A stretch of 64,000 bases of DNA from Clostridium ihumii AP5 (GTDB taxonomy: Bacteria > Bacillota > Clostridia > Clostridiales > Clostridiaceae), in contig NZ_CCAT010000044.1 in assembly GCF_000612845.1 (NCBI RefSeq), positions 60,326 through 124,325 of the forward strand, read 5' to 3'. Positions 34,182-43,704 of the stretch are shown here, in pieces. Numbering within the stretch: the first letter of the stretch is position 1; each line of letters opens with the position of its first letter. The notes beneath the pieces are model-generated. The model did no database searches. It was not told the origin of the DNA and saw only the letters and a program-made list of their open reading frames with translations. The position numbers and the translations under genes were made by a program.

Positions 34182-34321
34182 CAAACAATAAAAAAGCAAA
34201 GTATATTTATTAAAATCTTAATAGCTACTTAAATAATTTTTATAATAAAAGTTTCAATAGTATACAAGAAATATTTTTTTATTTATATCTATTAAATAAA
34301 AGTATGAAAGGAGGATTTTGA

Positions 34322-34447
34322 ATGTTAGAAGAAATTTTAAATATTGATATATCTGAAATTGATTTAGATATATTAGAATCAACCCCTGAAGAACTAAAGA
34401 TGAGGGTAGCATGTGGTATAACTAAAGGCGGCGGAAGTTGTGGCTAA
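34322..34447 (+). CDS. RiPP precursor peptide 2 (41 aa)
   Basis: The second precursor differs from the first at only four residues: Lys23 to Glu, Asn34 to Thr, Ser37 to Gly, with the rest unchanged (a further difference is silent or none by eye). The core is VACGITKGGGSCG with Cys31 and Cys40 conserved. The ribosome site and about 30 bp of upstream DNA are also duplicated, so the gene arose by tandem duplication of a unit of about 266 bp. Changes sit in the core and at the leader border, while the leader is kept, as expected if the maturase recognises the leader. It ends 17 bp before a strong hairpin. Confidence 0.85.
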   Translation: MLEEILNIDISEIDLDILESTPEELKMRVACGITKGGGSCG

Positions 34448-34464
34448 AAAATCATAAGACATTA

Positions 34465-34499
34465 AAGTATACAAAATGCAAATAGCATTTTGTATACTT
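34465..34499 (+). terminator. 15-bp hairpin between precursor genes and exporter gene
   Basis: Arms 34465-34479 and 34485-34499 are perfect complements (AAGTATACAAAATGC) with loop AAATA. Only a weak T-tract follows (CTAAAATTT). It probably terminates or stabilises most transcripts after the precursors, giving more peptide mRNA than exporter mRNA. Confidence 0.7.
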
Positions 34500-34532
34500 C
34501 TAAAATTTATATTAATTTTGGAGAAAAAGGTT

Positions 34533-36224
34533 ATGTGTGTGAATGAATACTTTAAAAAGAATAAATATTTACTTATAAAATGGATGATGTATGAATTTTT
34601 TTGTTCTGTAGCTATAGTATTATGGTCATTTTTTATGAAAAGTTTATATGATGTTTTAGTTAATGAAGGTCTTGGTAGTATTAAAAATTTATTTATATAT
34701 GGTCTATTTTTTGTTATATTTTATTTTATATCAAGTTATTATAGTGAAAGATCAAAGGCAAAGTATTTAAATGGATGTAATAATATGTTAAAGAATGATT
34801 TGTATTCTTGTATTATGAATAAAAATATTAATTCATTTAATGAAGACAATAGTGCAAAATATATTTCTATCCTAAATAATGATGTGAAATTAATAGAAGA
34901 AAAATACTTTTGTTTATTGCCAACTATTTTTGCATCTTATATGCTAGCTTTCATAGCTGGTGTAACAATGATATTTTATGATGCTTTATTAGGAACGGCT
35001 ACTCTTTTTATCAATCTTCTTCCAATAGTTGTTTCTTATTTTATAGGAAACAATTTGTCACAAAAGAGAAAGATATATATGGATCACTTAGAAAAATTCA
35101 ATTTAAATATAAAAGATATTTTTAATGGATTTGATATAATAAAAACATTTAATGCAGAAGAGAGGGTTGGGGAAAAGTTTAGAGAAATCAATTGTAAAAC
35201 AGAGGGGAAACTGTTAGAGTTAAGGAAAAGTGAATCGTTAGTACAAGCAGTAATGAGTACTTTAAATTATTTGACAGCAGTTATTCAATTAGTTTTATCA
35301 GTGTATTTAATTTATAAAAATTATATAAATATGGGTATTTTATTAGGAATCATGCAAATATCTAATTATGTATCAAACCCAATAGAACATTTATCGCAAT
35401 ACATGGTTCAATATAAATCTGTAAAAAGTATAAAAAATAGAATAAATGACATTTTGAATATAGATAATGATATAGCTATTAACAAGGTAAATATAAATGG
35501 AATAAATACGATTAGTTTGAAAGATATAAGTTATAGTTATAATGAGAAAAATGATGTTATAAAAAATTTTAGTTTTGATTTTGAGTCAGGAAAAAAATAT
35601 GCCATAGTTGGAAGAAGTGGATGTGGAAAGTCTACTTTAATAAAATTAATTATGCATTATTATGAAAATTATAGCGGGCATATACTAATAGATGATAATG
35701 AATTAAGAAATATAGATAAGAAAAGTTTATATAATAATGTGTGCTTGATTGGGCAAAATATTATGTTGTTTGATGATAATATTAGAAATAATATAACAAT
35801 GTTTCAAGAATTTGAAGATAAAGAAGTTATAGATGTGACAAATTTAGTTGGGCTAAATAGTATAGTTAATAATTCTGAAGAAGGAATATATTCTAAGGTT
35901 TTAGAAAGTGGTATGAATTTTTCAGGAGGAGAGAAGCAGAGAATAGCAATAGCCAGAGCATTAATAAGAAATACACCTATTATCATATTAGATGAAGCTA
36001 CATCAAATTTAGACAATGAAAATACCTGCAATATTGAAAATTTAATTTTAGAAATTGATAAACTGACAAGTATTGTAGTTACCCATAAATTAAATGCAAC
36101 ACTGTTAAAGAAGTATGATGAAATAATAGTAATGTCAGATGGAATTATTGCTGAATATGATAGTTTTGATAATTTAATAAATAAAAAAGGATTATTTTAT
36201 AATTTATATAAGTATGGATTATAA
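34533..36224 (+). CDS. ABC exporter (permease-ATPase fusion) of the RiPP locus
   Basis: A half-transporter of 563 residues: six membrane helices in the first ~300 residues, then the nucleotide-binding domain with Walker A GRSGCGKSTLIKL, Q-loop LIGQNIMLF, signature FSGGEKQRIAIARAL, Walker B PIIILDEATSNLD and switch VVTHKL. It would work as a homodimer and export the modified peptide. The N-terminus goes directly into membrane helices; there is no C39 peptidase domain, so leader removal must be done by another protein, possibly the JAB-like part of the maturase. I start at the ATG behind GGAGAAAAAGG; the ATG at 34476 lies within the hairpin. Confidence 0.88.
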   Translation: MCVNEYFKKNKYLLIKWMMYEFFCSVAIVLWSFFMKSLYDVLVNEGLGSIKNLFIYGLFFVIFYFISSYYSERSKAKYLNGCNNMLKNDLYSCIMNKNINSFNEDNSAKYISILNNDVKLIEEKYFCLLPTIFASYMLAFIAGVTMIFYDALLGTATLFINLLPIVVSYFIGNNLSQKRKIYMDHLEKFNLNIKDIFNGFDIIKTFNAEERVGEKFREINCKTEGKLLELRKSESLVQAVMSTLNYLTAVIQLVLSVYLIYKNYINMGILLGIMQISNYVSNPIEHLSQYMVQYKSVKSIKNRINDILNIDNDIAINKVNINGINTISLKDISYSYNEKNDVIKNFSFDFESGKKYAIVGRSGCGKSTLIKLIMHYYENYSGHILIDDNELRNIDKKSLYNNVCLIGQNIMLFDDNIRNNITMFQEFEDKEVIDVTNLVGLNSIVNNSEEGIYSKVLESGMNFSGGEKQRIAIARALIRNTPIIILDEATSNLDNENTCNIENLILEIDKLTSIVVTHKLNATLLKKYDEIIVMSDGIIAEYDSFDNLINKKGLFYNLYKYGL

Positions 36225-36321
36225 AATTAAATGATATAAAGAATGAAATTTAAAACATTTATTAGTTGTTTTAATAGAAGTTATTAAATATATTTAAAGA
36301 ATATACTTTTGAAGAACAATT

Positions 36322-36353
36322 GAAAGAACCTTCTGAGCAAGAAGGTTCTTTTT
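36322..36353. terminator. Bidirectional terminator, exporter / AraC gene
   Basis: AGAACCTTC and GAAGGTTCT pair around a 7-nt loop, with A residues before and T residues after, between two convergent genes. Confidence 0.85.
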
Positions 36354-36361
36354 ATAACTTT

Positions 36362-37261
36362 TTATTTTCTTATAATGGGTGCGTAAATTTGAATTTTGGA
36401 TGTTTCATCTTTAAAGTTAACATCATAGACTTCAAAGTTAGGAAGTTTTGTATAGATATTTTTATTTTTGGTACAAATAGATTGAGGTTGTTTTAGATTT
36501 TGTTCAGATAACCATGTTTTATAAAAGTATCTCCAAAATTCTCCGCTAGTTTCCATATCTAGGGTAGTTTCAAATACAGCATATTCGCAGGTGTCAAATT
36601 TACGAGCAATGAAGCCAGAAGGTAAGTTTTTTAATGTGGAAACTTCTACACCAATCATATATTTTGCTGTGTCATTTTCATCTGATTCATGAGTCATTCC
36701 ATATACTACTGGATAGTTTATTTGATCAGGAATTAGTTCTACTAAATTTTCATTATTCCATTTATCATATAAATTTCCTATATTATTAGTACCTAGATTA
36801 TAGTCAATGTCAGTTTCAATTCCTACTACTAGGAAACTTTCCTTTGTGATAAATTTTACATTTTCAAAGCAGTGTTTTAAATCCATAATTATACCTCTTT
36901 CCATGAATATATTTTCAGGAGGAAATGGATTAATAGGTGGATTTATTTTTCTGAAATGTGCTGGTGGAAGTTTGTATTGTTTTACAAATTTTTTTGTAAG
37001 TGATTGTTGAGATGAAAATCCCGACTCAAAGGCTATAAAGATGATTTTTTTATCAGTTTCTTTGAGTGCAATTGCTGCTTTGTATAAACGATATTGATTT
37101 AAATACTCTTTCACAGTATAACCTGTAATAATTCTAAAAACCATTGAAAAATAAGATGGTGAAAGATATACATATTCAGCTATATCAGCAACTAAAATAT
37201 TTTCAGTATAATTTTGATGAATAAACTCTGTTGCTTCAAGTATAGTATTTAGATAATCCAT
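36362..37261 (-). CDS. AraC-family regulator with GyrI-like effector domain
   Basis: A transcription regulator of 299 residues. The N-terminal ~100 residues are an AraC/XylS double helix-turn-helix domain (ILVADIAEYVYLSPSYFSMVF and IIFIAFESGFSSQQSLTKKF). After a linker, residues about 150-299 form a GyrI-like small-molecule-binding domain (SFLVVGIETDIDY, VYGMTHES, IGVEVSTLKNLPSGF, ending VYDVNF..IQIYAPI). I use the ATG behind GGAGGGATTAAC; the in-frame upstream extension to 37324 has no ribosome site. Members often control efflux pumps in response to drugs. It converges on the RiPP exporter and may or may not regulate it. Confidence 0.87.
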   Translation of the reverse strand: MDYLNTILEATEFIHQNYTENILVADIAEYVYLSPSYFSMVFRIITGYTVKEYLNQYRLYKAAIALKETDKKIIFIAFESGFSSQQSLTKKFVKQYKLPPAHFRKINPPINPFPPENIFMERGIIMDLKHCFENVKFITKESFLVVGIETDIDYNLGTNNIGNLYDKWNNENLVELIPDQINYPVVYGMTHESDENDTAKYMIGVEVSTLKNLPSGFIARKFDTCEYAVFETTLDMETSGEFWRYFYKTWLSEQNLKQPQSICTKNKNIYTKLPNFEVYDVNFKDETSKIQIYAPIIRK

Positions 37262-37467
37262 GTTAATCCCTCCTTCCAATATTATATTACTATATTTTGT
37301 ATCAAGAAGTTTTGTCAAAATCAACTAACTTATAAGTTAAAATTTAGCATAAAGCATTAAACACTAGCTTAGTGACAGTCATTATGTATATTTTATTTAT
37401 TGTTATAAAAATATATTTTAGGATATAATATATTTAAGTATATAATAATTTAAAGGACGTGAAAAAT

Positions 37468-38424
37468 TTGAATAAACAACATGATTTTGATGCCGCATGG
37501 AAATCTATACTAGAAGCATTCGAGGTAGAAATCACAGAGTTATTATTTCCAGAACTATTTGATAAGATAGCATGGGAATTAGGCACAGAATCTTTAGATA
37601 AGGAATTACTAGAAATACAAAAAGAAATTTTTGATAAAGATAGTAGTGAAAAAATAATATCAGATAAAATAATAAAAGTAAGATTAAAAAACAATGAAAA
37701 TAAAATAATATTTATTCATGTAGAAGTACAAAGTTATAGTAGTGACAAGGAAGTATTTGGAGAACGAATGTTTAGATATTTCTACAGAATATGGGATAAG
37801 TTTAGATATAAATACAACGATAAATCAGAAATAATAGCAGCAGCTATTTATACATATAAAGGTAGTAGAGGAAAAGATAAAAGTTACATATATAAACTAC
37901 CAGAGATAGAAAAAGAAATATTAACATATAATTTTAAAACTATAGATGTAGAAACATTAGATTTAAATAAGATAAGTGAAGAAAATCCATTAAAATTAGT
38001 TTTTAAAATGGCAAAAATTTTACTTGAAACAGGTGCAAAAGATGAGGACATATTTAATGCAAAAATAAACTTGGCAGAAGAATTAAAGGATTATGATAAA
38101 GTTAAAAATAATGAGCAAATAAAAGCACTGGTAGATTTTCTAGAATATTTATTTCTAATCAATGATGAAGAATTAGATGAAAAATATAATGAATATAAAA
38201 GAATAAGTGGGGGTGTATATAAAATGACAATAGAAGAAATAAGAAAGAAATATTATACACAAAAAGGAAGAGAAGAAGGAATAGAAAAAGGGAGAGAAGA
38301 AGAAAAATTAGAGTTAGCTAGAAATTTATTAGATATTTTAGATGATGAAACTATAGCTTTAAAAGTGGGGTTAGATATAAAAGACGTTAAAAAAATAAGA
38401 AAAGAAACCGAGGCAGGTAATTAA
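37468..38424 (+). CDS. Rpn-family recombination-promoting nuclease/putative transposase
   Basis: A protein of 318 residues from the Rpn/YhgA-like group: PD-(D/E)XK-fold nucleases that mobilise DNA at low rate. The start TTG gives NKQHDFDAAWKSILEAF, the normal family N-terminus. The body has FPELFDKIAWELG, IHVEVQSYSSDKEVFGERMFRYFYRIWD (Glu-x-Gln as the nuclease core), IAAAIYTYKG and a C-terminal KGREEGIEKGREEEKLELA coiled tail followed by the end segment with LDIKDVKKIRKET. The distance and AAAGGA site favour TTG 37468 over GTG 37459. Fragments of a similar gene lie near 46.1 kb. It has its own terminator. Confidence 0.8.
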   Translation: MNKQHDFDAAWKSILEAFEVEITELLFPELFDKIAWELGTESLDKELLEIQKEIFDKDSSEKIISDKIIKVRLKNNENKIIFIHVEVQSYSSDKEVFGERMFRYFYRIWDKFRYKYNDKSEIIAAAIYTYKGSRGKDKSYIYKLPEIEKEILTYNFKTIDVETLDLNKISEENPLKLVFKMAKILLETGAKDEDIFNAKINLAEELKDYDKVKNNEQIKALVDFLEYLFLINDEELDEKYNEYKRISGGVYKMTIEEIRKKYYTQKGREEGIEKGREEEKLELARNLLDILDDETIALKVGLDIKDVKKIRKETEAGN

Positions 38425-38437
38425 CCTGTCTTATTTT
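38412..38437 (+). terminator. Terminator after the Rpn gene
   Basis: GCAGGT-AATT-AACCTGTC forms a short stem followed by TTATTTTTAT. Confidence 0.7.
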
Positions 38438-38587
38438 TATATCAAATAAAGATTAATAATAAATTACATTTAAAGAACAATTTCATCATACATATATTTA
38501 CAAAAATAAGTAAAAGAGTATGATAAAATAAATAAGAGATTTTAGAAGAGGGAATTGAGTTTAGAATATAAGATAGGGGACAATGAT

Positions 38588-39469
38588 ATGGAAAAAATAA
38601 TCGATATTGGAGAAGGAAAAATAGAAGCTTGTATTAAAGGAAGTGGAGAAGTTACAGTAGTTATTGAATTGGGGATATGTACTCATTTTAGTGATTGGGA
38701 TATTGTAATAGATGAACTTTCTAAAAAAATTAGAGTAATTGCTTATCATAGAGCAGGATATGGAAATAGCAGAAGTGAATGTAAAAAACGTACGGGTAGA
38801 CAAATTGTAAAAGAATTAAATATGTTGTTAGAAAAAGAAAATATTGAAAAAAACATTATATTAATTGGTCATTCTTTTGGTGGTTTATGTGTTCAACATT
38901 TTGCTCAATTATATCCTGAAAAAGTAATTGGAATGATTTTAGTAGATCCAAATACAATTTATCAGAAAGAAATGGACAAGTTACCAACAATTAAAGAAAA
39001 ATTTTCAAGAAGCAAAGATATTAAAAATTGGGAGCAATTATCAAAGAAAAACAAAGAAGAACTTATATTAGAAATTAATCCTAAAATAAGCAAAGAGCAA
39101 ATGATGTTATCAAAAGAATCAAAACAAAGAATTTTGGATTTTTTAGTGGAGCCACAAACATACAAAACAATGATGTTAGAATACTCTAGCCTTGATGAAA
39201 CTATTAATGATATAAGAGCGTTAGACAGAAGGTATAAATGTCCAATGATAGTAATGACAAGAGATAAGGAATTAATGATTTCAAATTTAATAAAATGTGG
39301 AATTGAAAAAGAAGAAGCTGGAACCATGGAGAATACATGGCAGAAGATAATTAAGGAAATTGCGGAAGTATCACAAAATGGAAAATTCATAGAAGTTAAA
39401 GGGGCTACACATTGTATATATCGTTTTAAACCAGAATTGATAGTAAATGAAGCAATTAAATTAATATAG
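38588..39469 (+). CDS. Alpha/beta hydrolase
   Basis: A 293-residue alpha/beta-fold hydrolase. The oxyanion region is VIELGICTHFSDWDIV, the strand YHRAGYGNS follows, and the nucleophile elbow is LIGHSFGGLCVQHFA (Ser in Gly-His-Ser-Phe-Gly). The acid is likely in CPMIVMTRDKE and the base His in KGATHCIYRFKPELI. The substrate is unknown (esterase or peptidase-like). I start at ATG 38588 behind AGGGGACA; the TTG 33 bp upstream lacks a site. It stands alone between two terminators. Confidence 0.85.
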   Translation: MEKIIDIGEGKIEACIKGSGEVTVVIELGICTHFSDWDIVIDELSKKIRVIAYHRAGYGNSRSECKKRTGRQIVKELNMLLEKENIEKNIILIGHSFGGLCVQHFAQLYPEKVIGMILVDPNTIYQKEMDKLPTIKEKFSRSKDIKNWEQLSKKNKEELILEINPKISKEQMMLSKESKQRILDFLVEPQTYKTMMLEYSSLDETINDIRALDRRYKCPMIVMTRDKELMISNLIKCGIEKEEAGTMENTWQKIIKEIAEVSQNGKFIEVKGATHCIYRFKPELIVNEAIKLI

Positions 39470-39508
39470 CAAAGAACGTTAGTAATTAAATGTATTAATA
39501 TATAAACA

Positions 39509-39552
39509 AATGACTGTTACTTAGAATTATTTTAAAAGTGACAGTCATTATA
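39509..39552 (+). terminator. Terminator after the alpha/beta hydrolase
   Basis: AATGACTGTTACTT pairs with AAGTGACAGTCATT around a 14-nt loop; the downstream T content is modest. A related GTGACAGTCATTATGTA half sits at 37372. Confidence 0.7.
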
Positions 39553-39618
39553 TATTCACAAAAGGATTTAAGGATTCAATGAGATATCTTATATTAAAAA
39601 CAAAGGGGCTATTTTATT

Positions 39619-40851
39619 ATGGAAAAATATTTATTAAAAAGTAATACTATTATTGATTTAGAAGAAAAAATTAGAATTAATGGATTATATGAAGTGGAAA
39701 AATTTTTGCATAGGCTAAATAGTATAGGAACTCCTATATTAGAAAGATTAGAAAAGGATGATGAAAATAGCTTATTAACATTCATATATGAAAGTGATAA
39801 AGAATGTGAAAGTGTTTTGTTTGTACCTAATATAGGTGAAGATAGATATAAAGATAAATATAAAGATTTTCAAATGAAAAGATTAAAGAAAACAAATATA
39901 TGGTATATCACGTATAAAGTAAAAAATGATATAAGATTAATGTATTATTTTTCACCTAATGACCCATTAGATGACGATTGGGATGATAGATTTGATAATA
40001 GAGTTACATATGATAAATTTAATAAAAATATATTGAATTTTAAAGGAAAAAATGGAATTGAGGATAGTAAAGCATCATATATAATAATGCCAAACTCACC
40101 AAGAGACATTTGGGCTAATAAAATAATTGGTGTACCAACAGGAAATATAGATGAATATATATTTAAAAGCAATATATTAAATGATGAAAGAAAAATTAGA
40201 GTTTATACACCATATGGTTATGATAATAATAAAAAAAAGAAATACGCATTTATGATTTTAACAGATGGTAATGAATACATAGATAATCTTTATGCAATAG
40301 AAACTTTAAATAATCTTATATATTATAAAAAAATTGCTCCAATAGTTTCAATATTCATTGATTCAACAGAAAAGAGAGATGAAGAATTAACTTGTGATGA
40401 TGAGTTTGGGAAATATGTTACAACTGAGTTAATTCCTTGGATTAGGAGAAATTATAATATTTCTAATAAATCACAAGATGCGATAATTGGCGGTTTAAGT
40501 TATGGTGGATTAACAGCAACTTATTTTGGATTGAAATATCCAGATGTGTTTGGAAATATTCTTTCAGAATCAGGGTCATATTGGTATAAACCTAATGATT
40601 TTATTTGTGATAATAACAATTGTTATATGAGTATGCAATTTAAAAAAATAAATAAGTTACCCCTTAAATTTTATTTAAATATAGGAATATTAGAAGATAA
40701 ATATATGATAGATTCTAATATAAATTTAAAGAATACATTAAAAGCTAAAGGATATGATATTAAATTTCAGTGGTTTAACAGTGGTCATGATTATTTATAT
40801 TGGGGGGAGACTATGGCATATGGATTAATTTATCTTATAGGAGATAGATAG
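39619..40851 (+). CDS. Esterase, enterochelin-esterase (Fes) type
   Basis: A 410-residue protein with an N-terminal Fes-like beta domain (about residues 30-130, ESVLFVPNIGEDRYKDKYKDF to RLMYYFSPNDPLDDDWD) and a C-terminal esterase D fold hydrolase: RKIRVYTPYGYDN, YAFMILTDGNEY, IVSIFIDS, the nucleophile elbow IIGGLSYGGLTATYFGLKYP (Ser in Gly-Leu-Ser-Tyr-Gly), SESGSYWY and a final His in FNSGHDYLYW. Such enzymes cleave siderophore or other ester bonds inside the cell. No siderophore uptake genes are near, so the substrate is open. There is no signal peptide. Confidence 0.82.
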   Translation: MEKYLLKSNTIIDLEEKIRINGLYEVEKFLHRLNSIGTPILERLEKDDENSLLTFIYESDKECESVLFVPNIGEDRYKDKYKDFQMKRLKKTNIWYITYKVKNDIRLMYYFSPNDPLDDDWDDRFDNRVTYDKFNKNILNFKGKNGIEDSKASYIIMPNSPRDIWANKIIGVPTGNIDEYIFKSNILNDERKIRVYTPYGYDNNKKKKYAFMILTDGNEYIDNLYAIETLNNLIYYKKIAPIVSIFIDSTEKRDEELTCDDEFGKYVTTELIPWIRRNYNISNKSQDAIIGGLSYGGLTATYFGLKYPDVFGNILSESGSYWYKPNDFICDNNNCYMSMQFKKINKLPLKFYLNIGILEDKYMIDSNINLKNTLKAKGYDIKFQWFNSGHDYLYWGETMAYGLIYLIGDR

Positions 40852-41010
40852 CATATGGTATATAAGATACAACTAAAAAATCAATTATTATTAATTAGAG
40901 GATAGTTCAGTGAATATAATTAAATTTACCTTAAGTATTTGTTTATAATTTTATTAAATAATGGGAACTTTAAAATTAAAGATATAGACAAAGATGGATA
41001 GGTGAATGAG

Positions 41011-42183
41011 ATGATTGAAAGATTAAAGAAAGATAATAGATATATAAAATATGGAATGATTATATTCATAGCTATTGTTGTTGTTGTAACAGTTAAAGCT
41101 ATTGCATATGGTGATGATATTTTGGCATGGTTATTTTTTCAGTTAAGAAGATTTATTAAGGTTATATCACCAATAATATATGCAATAATAATTTCATATT
41201 TGTTATATAAACCAATTAAATGGATTGAAGGTTTGATTTATAGAGGCTTAAATTATGTGTTAAAGAAGAATGATGCAGATAAGTATAGTAAAACAGTTAG
41301 AGTTATTAGTATATTTATTTTATTTTTTATGATTATATTAGGACTTATAATCATATATAAATTTTTAGTGCCACCACTTATGGAGAACTTTAACGATATA
41401 ATAGATGCATTACCAATGTTTCAAGCAAAGCTAAAACAGTGGGCAATTAACATAGCTGAGAAGTTTGATATTAAAAGTATACACTTTGAAAATACTAATA
41501 AGATATCAATAGATATTATGAATAAGTTAAAAAATGTACTAGAAGGATTGTTAGCAAAAATTATAATAACACTTAGCAATATATCTTCATTTTTATTGAA
41601 TTTTATAATGACAATGATATTAACAGCATATTTTCTAATTGATAAGGAGAGAATTGTAAAACAGGTAAAAGAAATTATAGATGTGTTATTACCTAAAAAG
41701 GCATCAAGGGCTTTAAAAACATTTTTTTATGATGTAGATTATGTAGTTGGTGGATATATAGTTGGTGAATTGCTGGACTGTATTATTGTAGGAATAGCAT
41801 CAACAATATTATTAATGATAGTTAAGCACCCTTATGCAGTAATAATAGGAGTTATAGCAGGTGTAACAAATATAATTCCATATGTAGGTCCAATAATTGG
41901 GGCTGTCTTAGCTTTTTTCTTTGGAATGTTTACAAGTCTTTCTTTAGCAATAACAGGAACAATACTGTTATTAATATACCAACAAGTGGATGGAAATTTT
42001 ATTCAACCTAAAATAGTTGGAGATAAAATAGGTCTTTCAGCGGTTTGGGTGTTTATTGCAGTTCTTATTGGTGGAAGTTATTTTGGAGCATTAGGAATGG
42101 TAATATCAATACCGGTAGCTGGACTTGTAAGAGTATATTTTAATAGATATAAAGAATATAAAAAATTGAAAAATGACATATGA
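41011..42183 (+). CDS. AI-2E family (PerM-like) membrane transporter
   Basis: An integral membrane protein of 390 residues with about eight helices, matching the AI-2E/PerM family: two N-terminal helices (YGMIIFIAIVVVVTVKA, ISPIIYAIIISYLLYKP), a long soluble loop (residues 130-200), then LNFIMTMILTAYFLIDKERI, VVGGYIVGELLDCIIVG, the conserved GVTNIIPYVGPIIGAVLAF and DGNFIQPKIVGDKIGLSAVWV. Members export signalling molecules or exchange ions; the substrate here is unknown. ATG 41011 is better placed than the GTG at 41002. A terminator follows. Confidence 0.88.
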   Translation: MIERLKKDNRYIKYGMIIFIAIVVVVTVKAIAYGDDILAWLFFQLRRFIKVISPIIYAIIISYLLYKPIKWIEGLIYRGLNYVLKKNDADKYSKTVRVISIFILFFMIILGLIIIYKFLVPPLMENFNDIIDALPMFQAKLKQWAINIAEKFDIKSIHFENTNKISIDIMNKLKNVLEGLLAKIIITLSNISSFLLNFIMTMILTAYFLIDKERIVKQVKEIIDVLLPKKASRALKTFFYDVDYVVGGYIVGELLDCIIVGIASTILLMIVKHPYAVIIGVIAGVTNIIPYVGPIIGAVLAFFFGMFTSLSLAITGTILLLIYQQVDGNFIQPKIVGDKIGLSAVWVFIAVLIGGSYFGALGMVISIPVAGLVRVYFNRYKEYKKLKNDI

Positions 42184-42186
42184 TAG

Positions 42187-42219
42187 AAATAGGTAGGCTC
42201 TTAAGCCTACCTATTTTTA
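42187..42219 (+). terminator. Terminator after the AI-2E transporter
   Basis: AATAGGTAGGCT and AGCCTACCTATT pair around a 4-nt loop, followed by T residues. Confidence 0.92.
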
Positions 42220-42320
42220 TATAATTAGTACTCAAAATTAAGTAGTAACTGTTTATGGGATATAAGGAGTGCTGTAATAATGATAAGATTTATATAAGGA
42301 TATTAAATGAGGTGATTTAT

Positions 42321-43556
42321 ATGAAGATACATAAAAATAAGGACTTCATATTACTTGTAGTAGCAAGGTTATTAATTAATTTTGCAGATAGTCTTTTTTA
42401 TATTGTAGCTATTTGGTATACATCAAAAACTTTAGAATCTACTTATTACACAAGCATAGCAACATTTTTATTCTTATTACCAGAGACTGTTTTAATATTT
42501 ATAGGACCTATAGTTGATAGGGTAAATCCTAAAAAAATTTTACTTAATTCATTATGCACACAACTGGGACTTTTAATGATAGTAGTTGTATTTTGGAATA
42601 AATTAAGTATAGTAATGTTGTTAATTGCAATTTTTATATCATCATTTATGAGTAATATAACATATCCAATTGAAGAGAGTATAATACCACAGATTGTAAA
42701 AACTGAAGAGTTAGTAACAGCAAATTCTATATTATCTGTAACTTACAAAATTTTTGATTCAATATTTAATGGAACATCAGGATTTTTATTAGTTGCATTT
42801 TCAACAGTTTCACTTTTAAAAATTAATTTAATAGCATTTCTTTTACCTTTATTTGTAGTTTGGTTCATTAAATTTACTTATGAAAAAAGTGATGAAGAAT
42901 ACAATATTAAAAATTATTTTAAAGATTTAAAAGAAGGTGCTGTTTTTATAAAAAGTAGTGAATTAATTTATATTTTAGCACCTTTAATTTTTGTTAATTT
43001 CTTTAATGCTGTTAATGGGGTAGTTTTACCATTTTTTTCGCAACAATATATAAATGCAGCTGAAACATTTGGAATGATTATGGCAATTAAAGGTGTAGGT
43101 GGAATAGTTGGAGCAATTATAATTAATCATGTAAAAAAAGTATTACCAACAGGAAAACTTCTTTCAGTGCTTCTAATATTGAATGGTGTGTTTTGGATAT
43201 GCTTCATTTTTACTGGTGGAACTTTTATATCTTATTTATTTGTCTTTGTATCTTATATGTTTTTTGGAATGTACAACATAATTTATTCTTCATTATTTCA
43301 AGCAATTACACCTATTAAATTAATGGGAAGAGTATTATCATCAGTTGATACAATAATTGCAATTGCTATGCCAATAGGAGCTTTATTTGGTGGCGTAATT
43401 TTAAAAGTTTTGCCGTGCAATATATCTATGATGTTTTCAGCAATATCAGTTATTATAACAGGCATTTTTTATTATAAGGTTAAAATTATTAACTCATTAC
43501 CGTATATTGATGATATAAATAGGTTAAATATAGATAAGGTTAATGCAAAGATCTAA
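42321..43556 (+). CDS. MFS transporter
   Basis: A major facilitator of 411 residues with about twelve membrane helices. The start MKIHKNKDFILLVVARLLINFADSLF, loop 2-3 GPIVDRVNPKKILL, and FINPLY-type macrolide-efflux-like features (YPIEESIIPQIV, NGTSGFLLVAF, LMGRVLSSVDTIIAIAMPIGALFGG) place it near the MefA/YfiS drug-efflux branch. The ATG is behind GAGGTGATTTAT; an in-frame ATG 66 bp upstream has no site. The substrate is not predictable. It is monocistronic with a terminator directly at its end. Confidence 0.87.
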   Translation: MKIHKNKDFILLVVARLLINFADSLFYIVAIWYTSKTLESTYYTSIATFLFLLPETVLIFIGPIVDRVNPKKILLNSLCTQLGLLMIVVVFWNKLSIVMLLIAIFISSFMSNITYPIEESIIPQIVKTEELVTANSILSVTYKIFDSIFNGTSGFLLVAFSTVSLLKINLIAFLLPLFVVWFIKFTYEKSDEEYNIKNYFKDLKEGAVFIKSSELIYILAPLIFVNFFNAVNGVVLPFFSQQYINAAETFGMIMAIKGVGGIVGAIIINHVKKVLPTGKLLSVLLILNGVFWICFIFTGGTFISYLFVFVSYMFFGMYNIIYSSLFQAITPIKLMGRVLSSVDTIIAIAMPIGALFGGVILKVLPCNISMMFSAISVIITGIFYYKVKIINSLPYIDDINRLNIDKVNAKI

Positions 43557-43580
43557 CTTTTATGGGTTGGATCTTTTATT
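43547..43580 (+). terminator. Terminator overlapping the MFS gene end
   Basis: AAAGATCTAAC and GGTTGGATCTTT pair with one G-T pair and a short loop; T residues follow. Confidence 0.75.
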
Positions 43581-43704
43581 TAATAGATTTATAAGAAACA
43601 TATAGAAAATACTTTACGTGGATTTTACATGACCTTAATTTAAGCATTACAAATATGTATTAATATATAAATATAAGATAAATAAGAAAAAGGGAGGAAA
43701 AAAT

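Noticed and set aside
34476..34532. N-terminal extension of the ABC exporter
   Set aside because: The ATG at 34476 lies inside a perfect hairpin and lacks a ribosome site; ATG 34533 has GGAGAAAAAGG in front.
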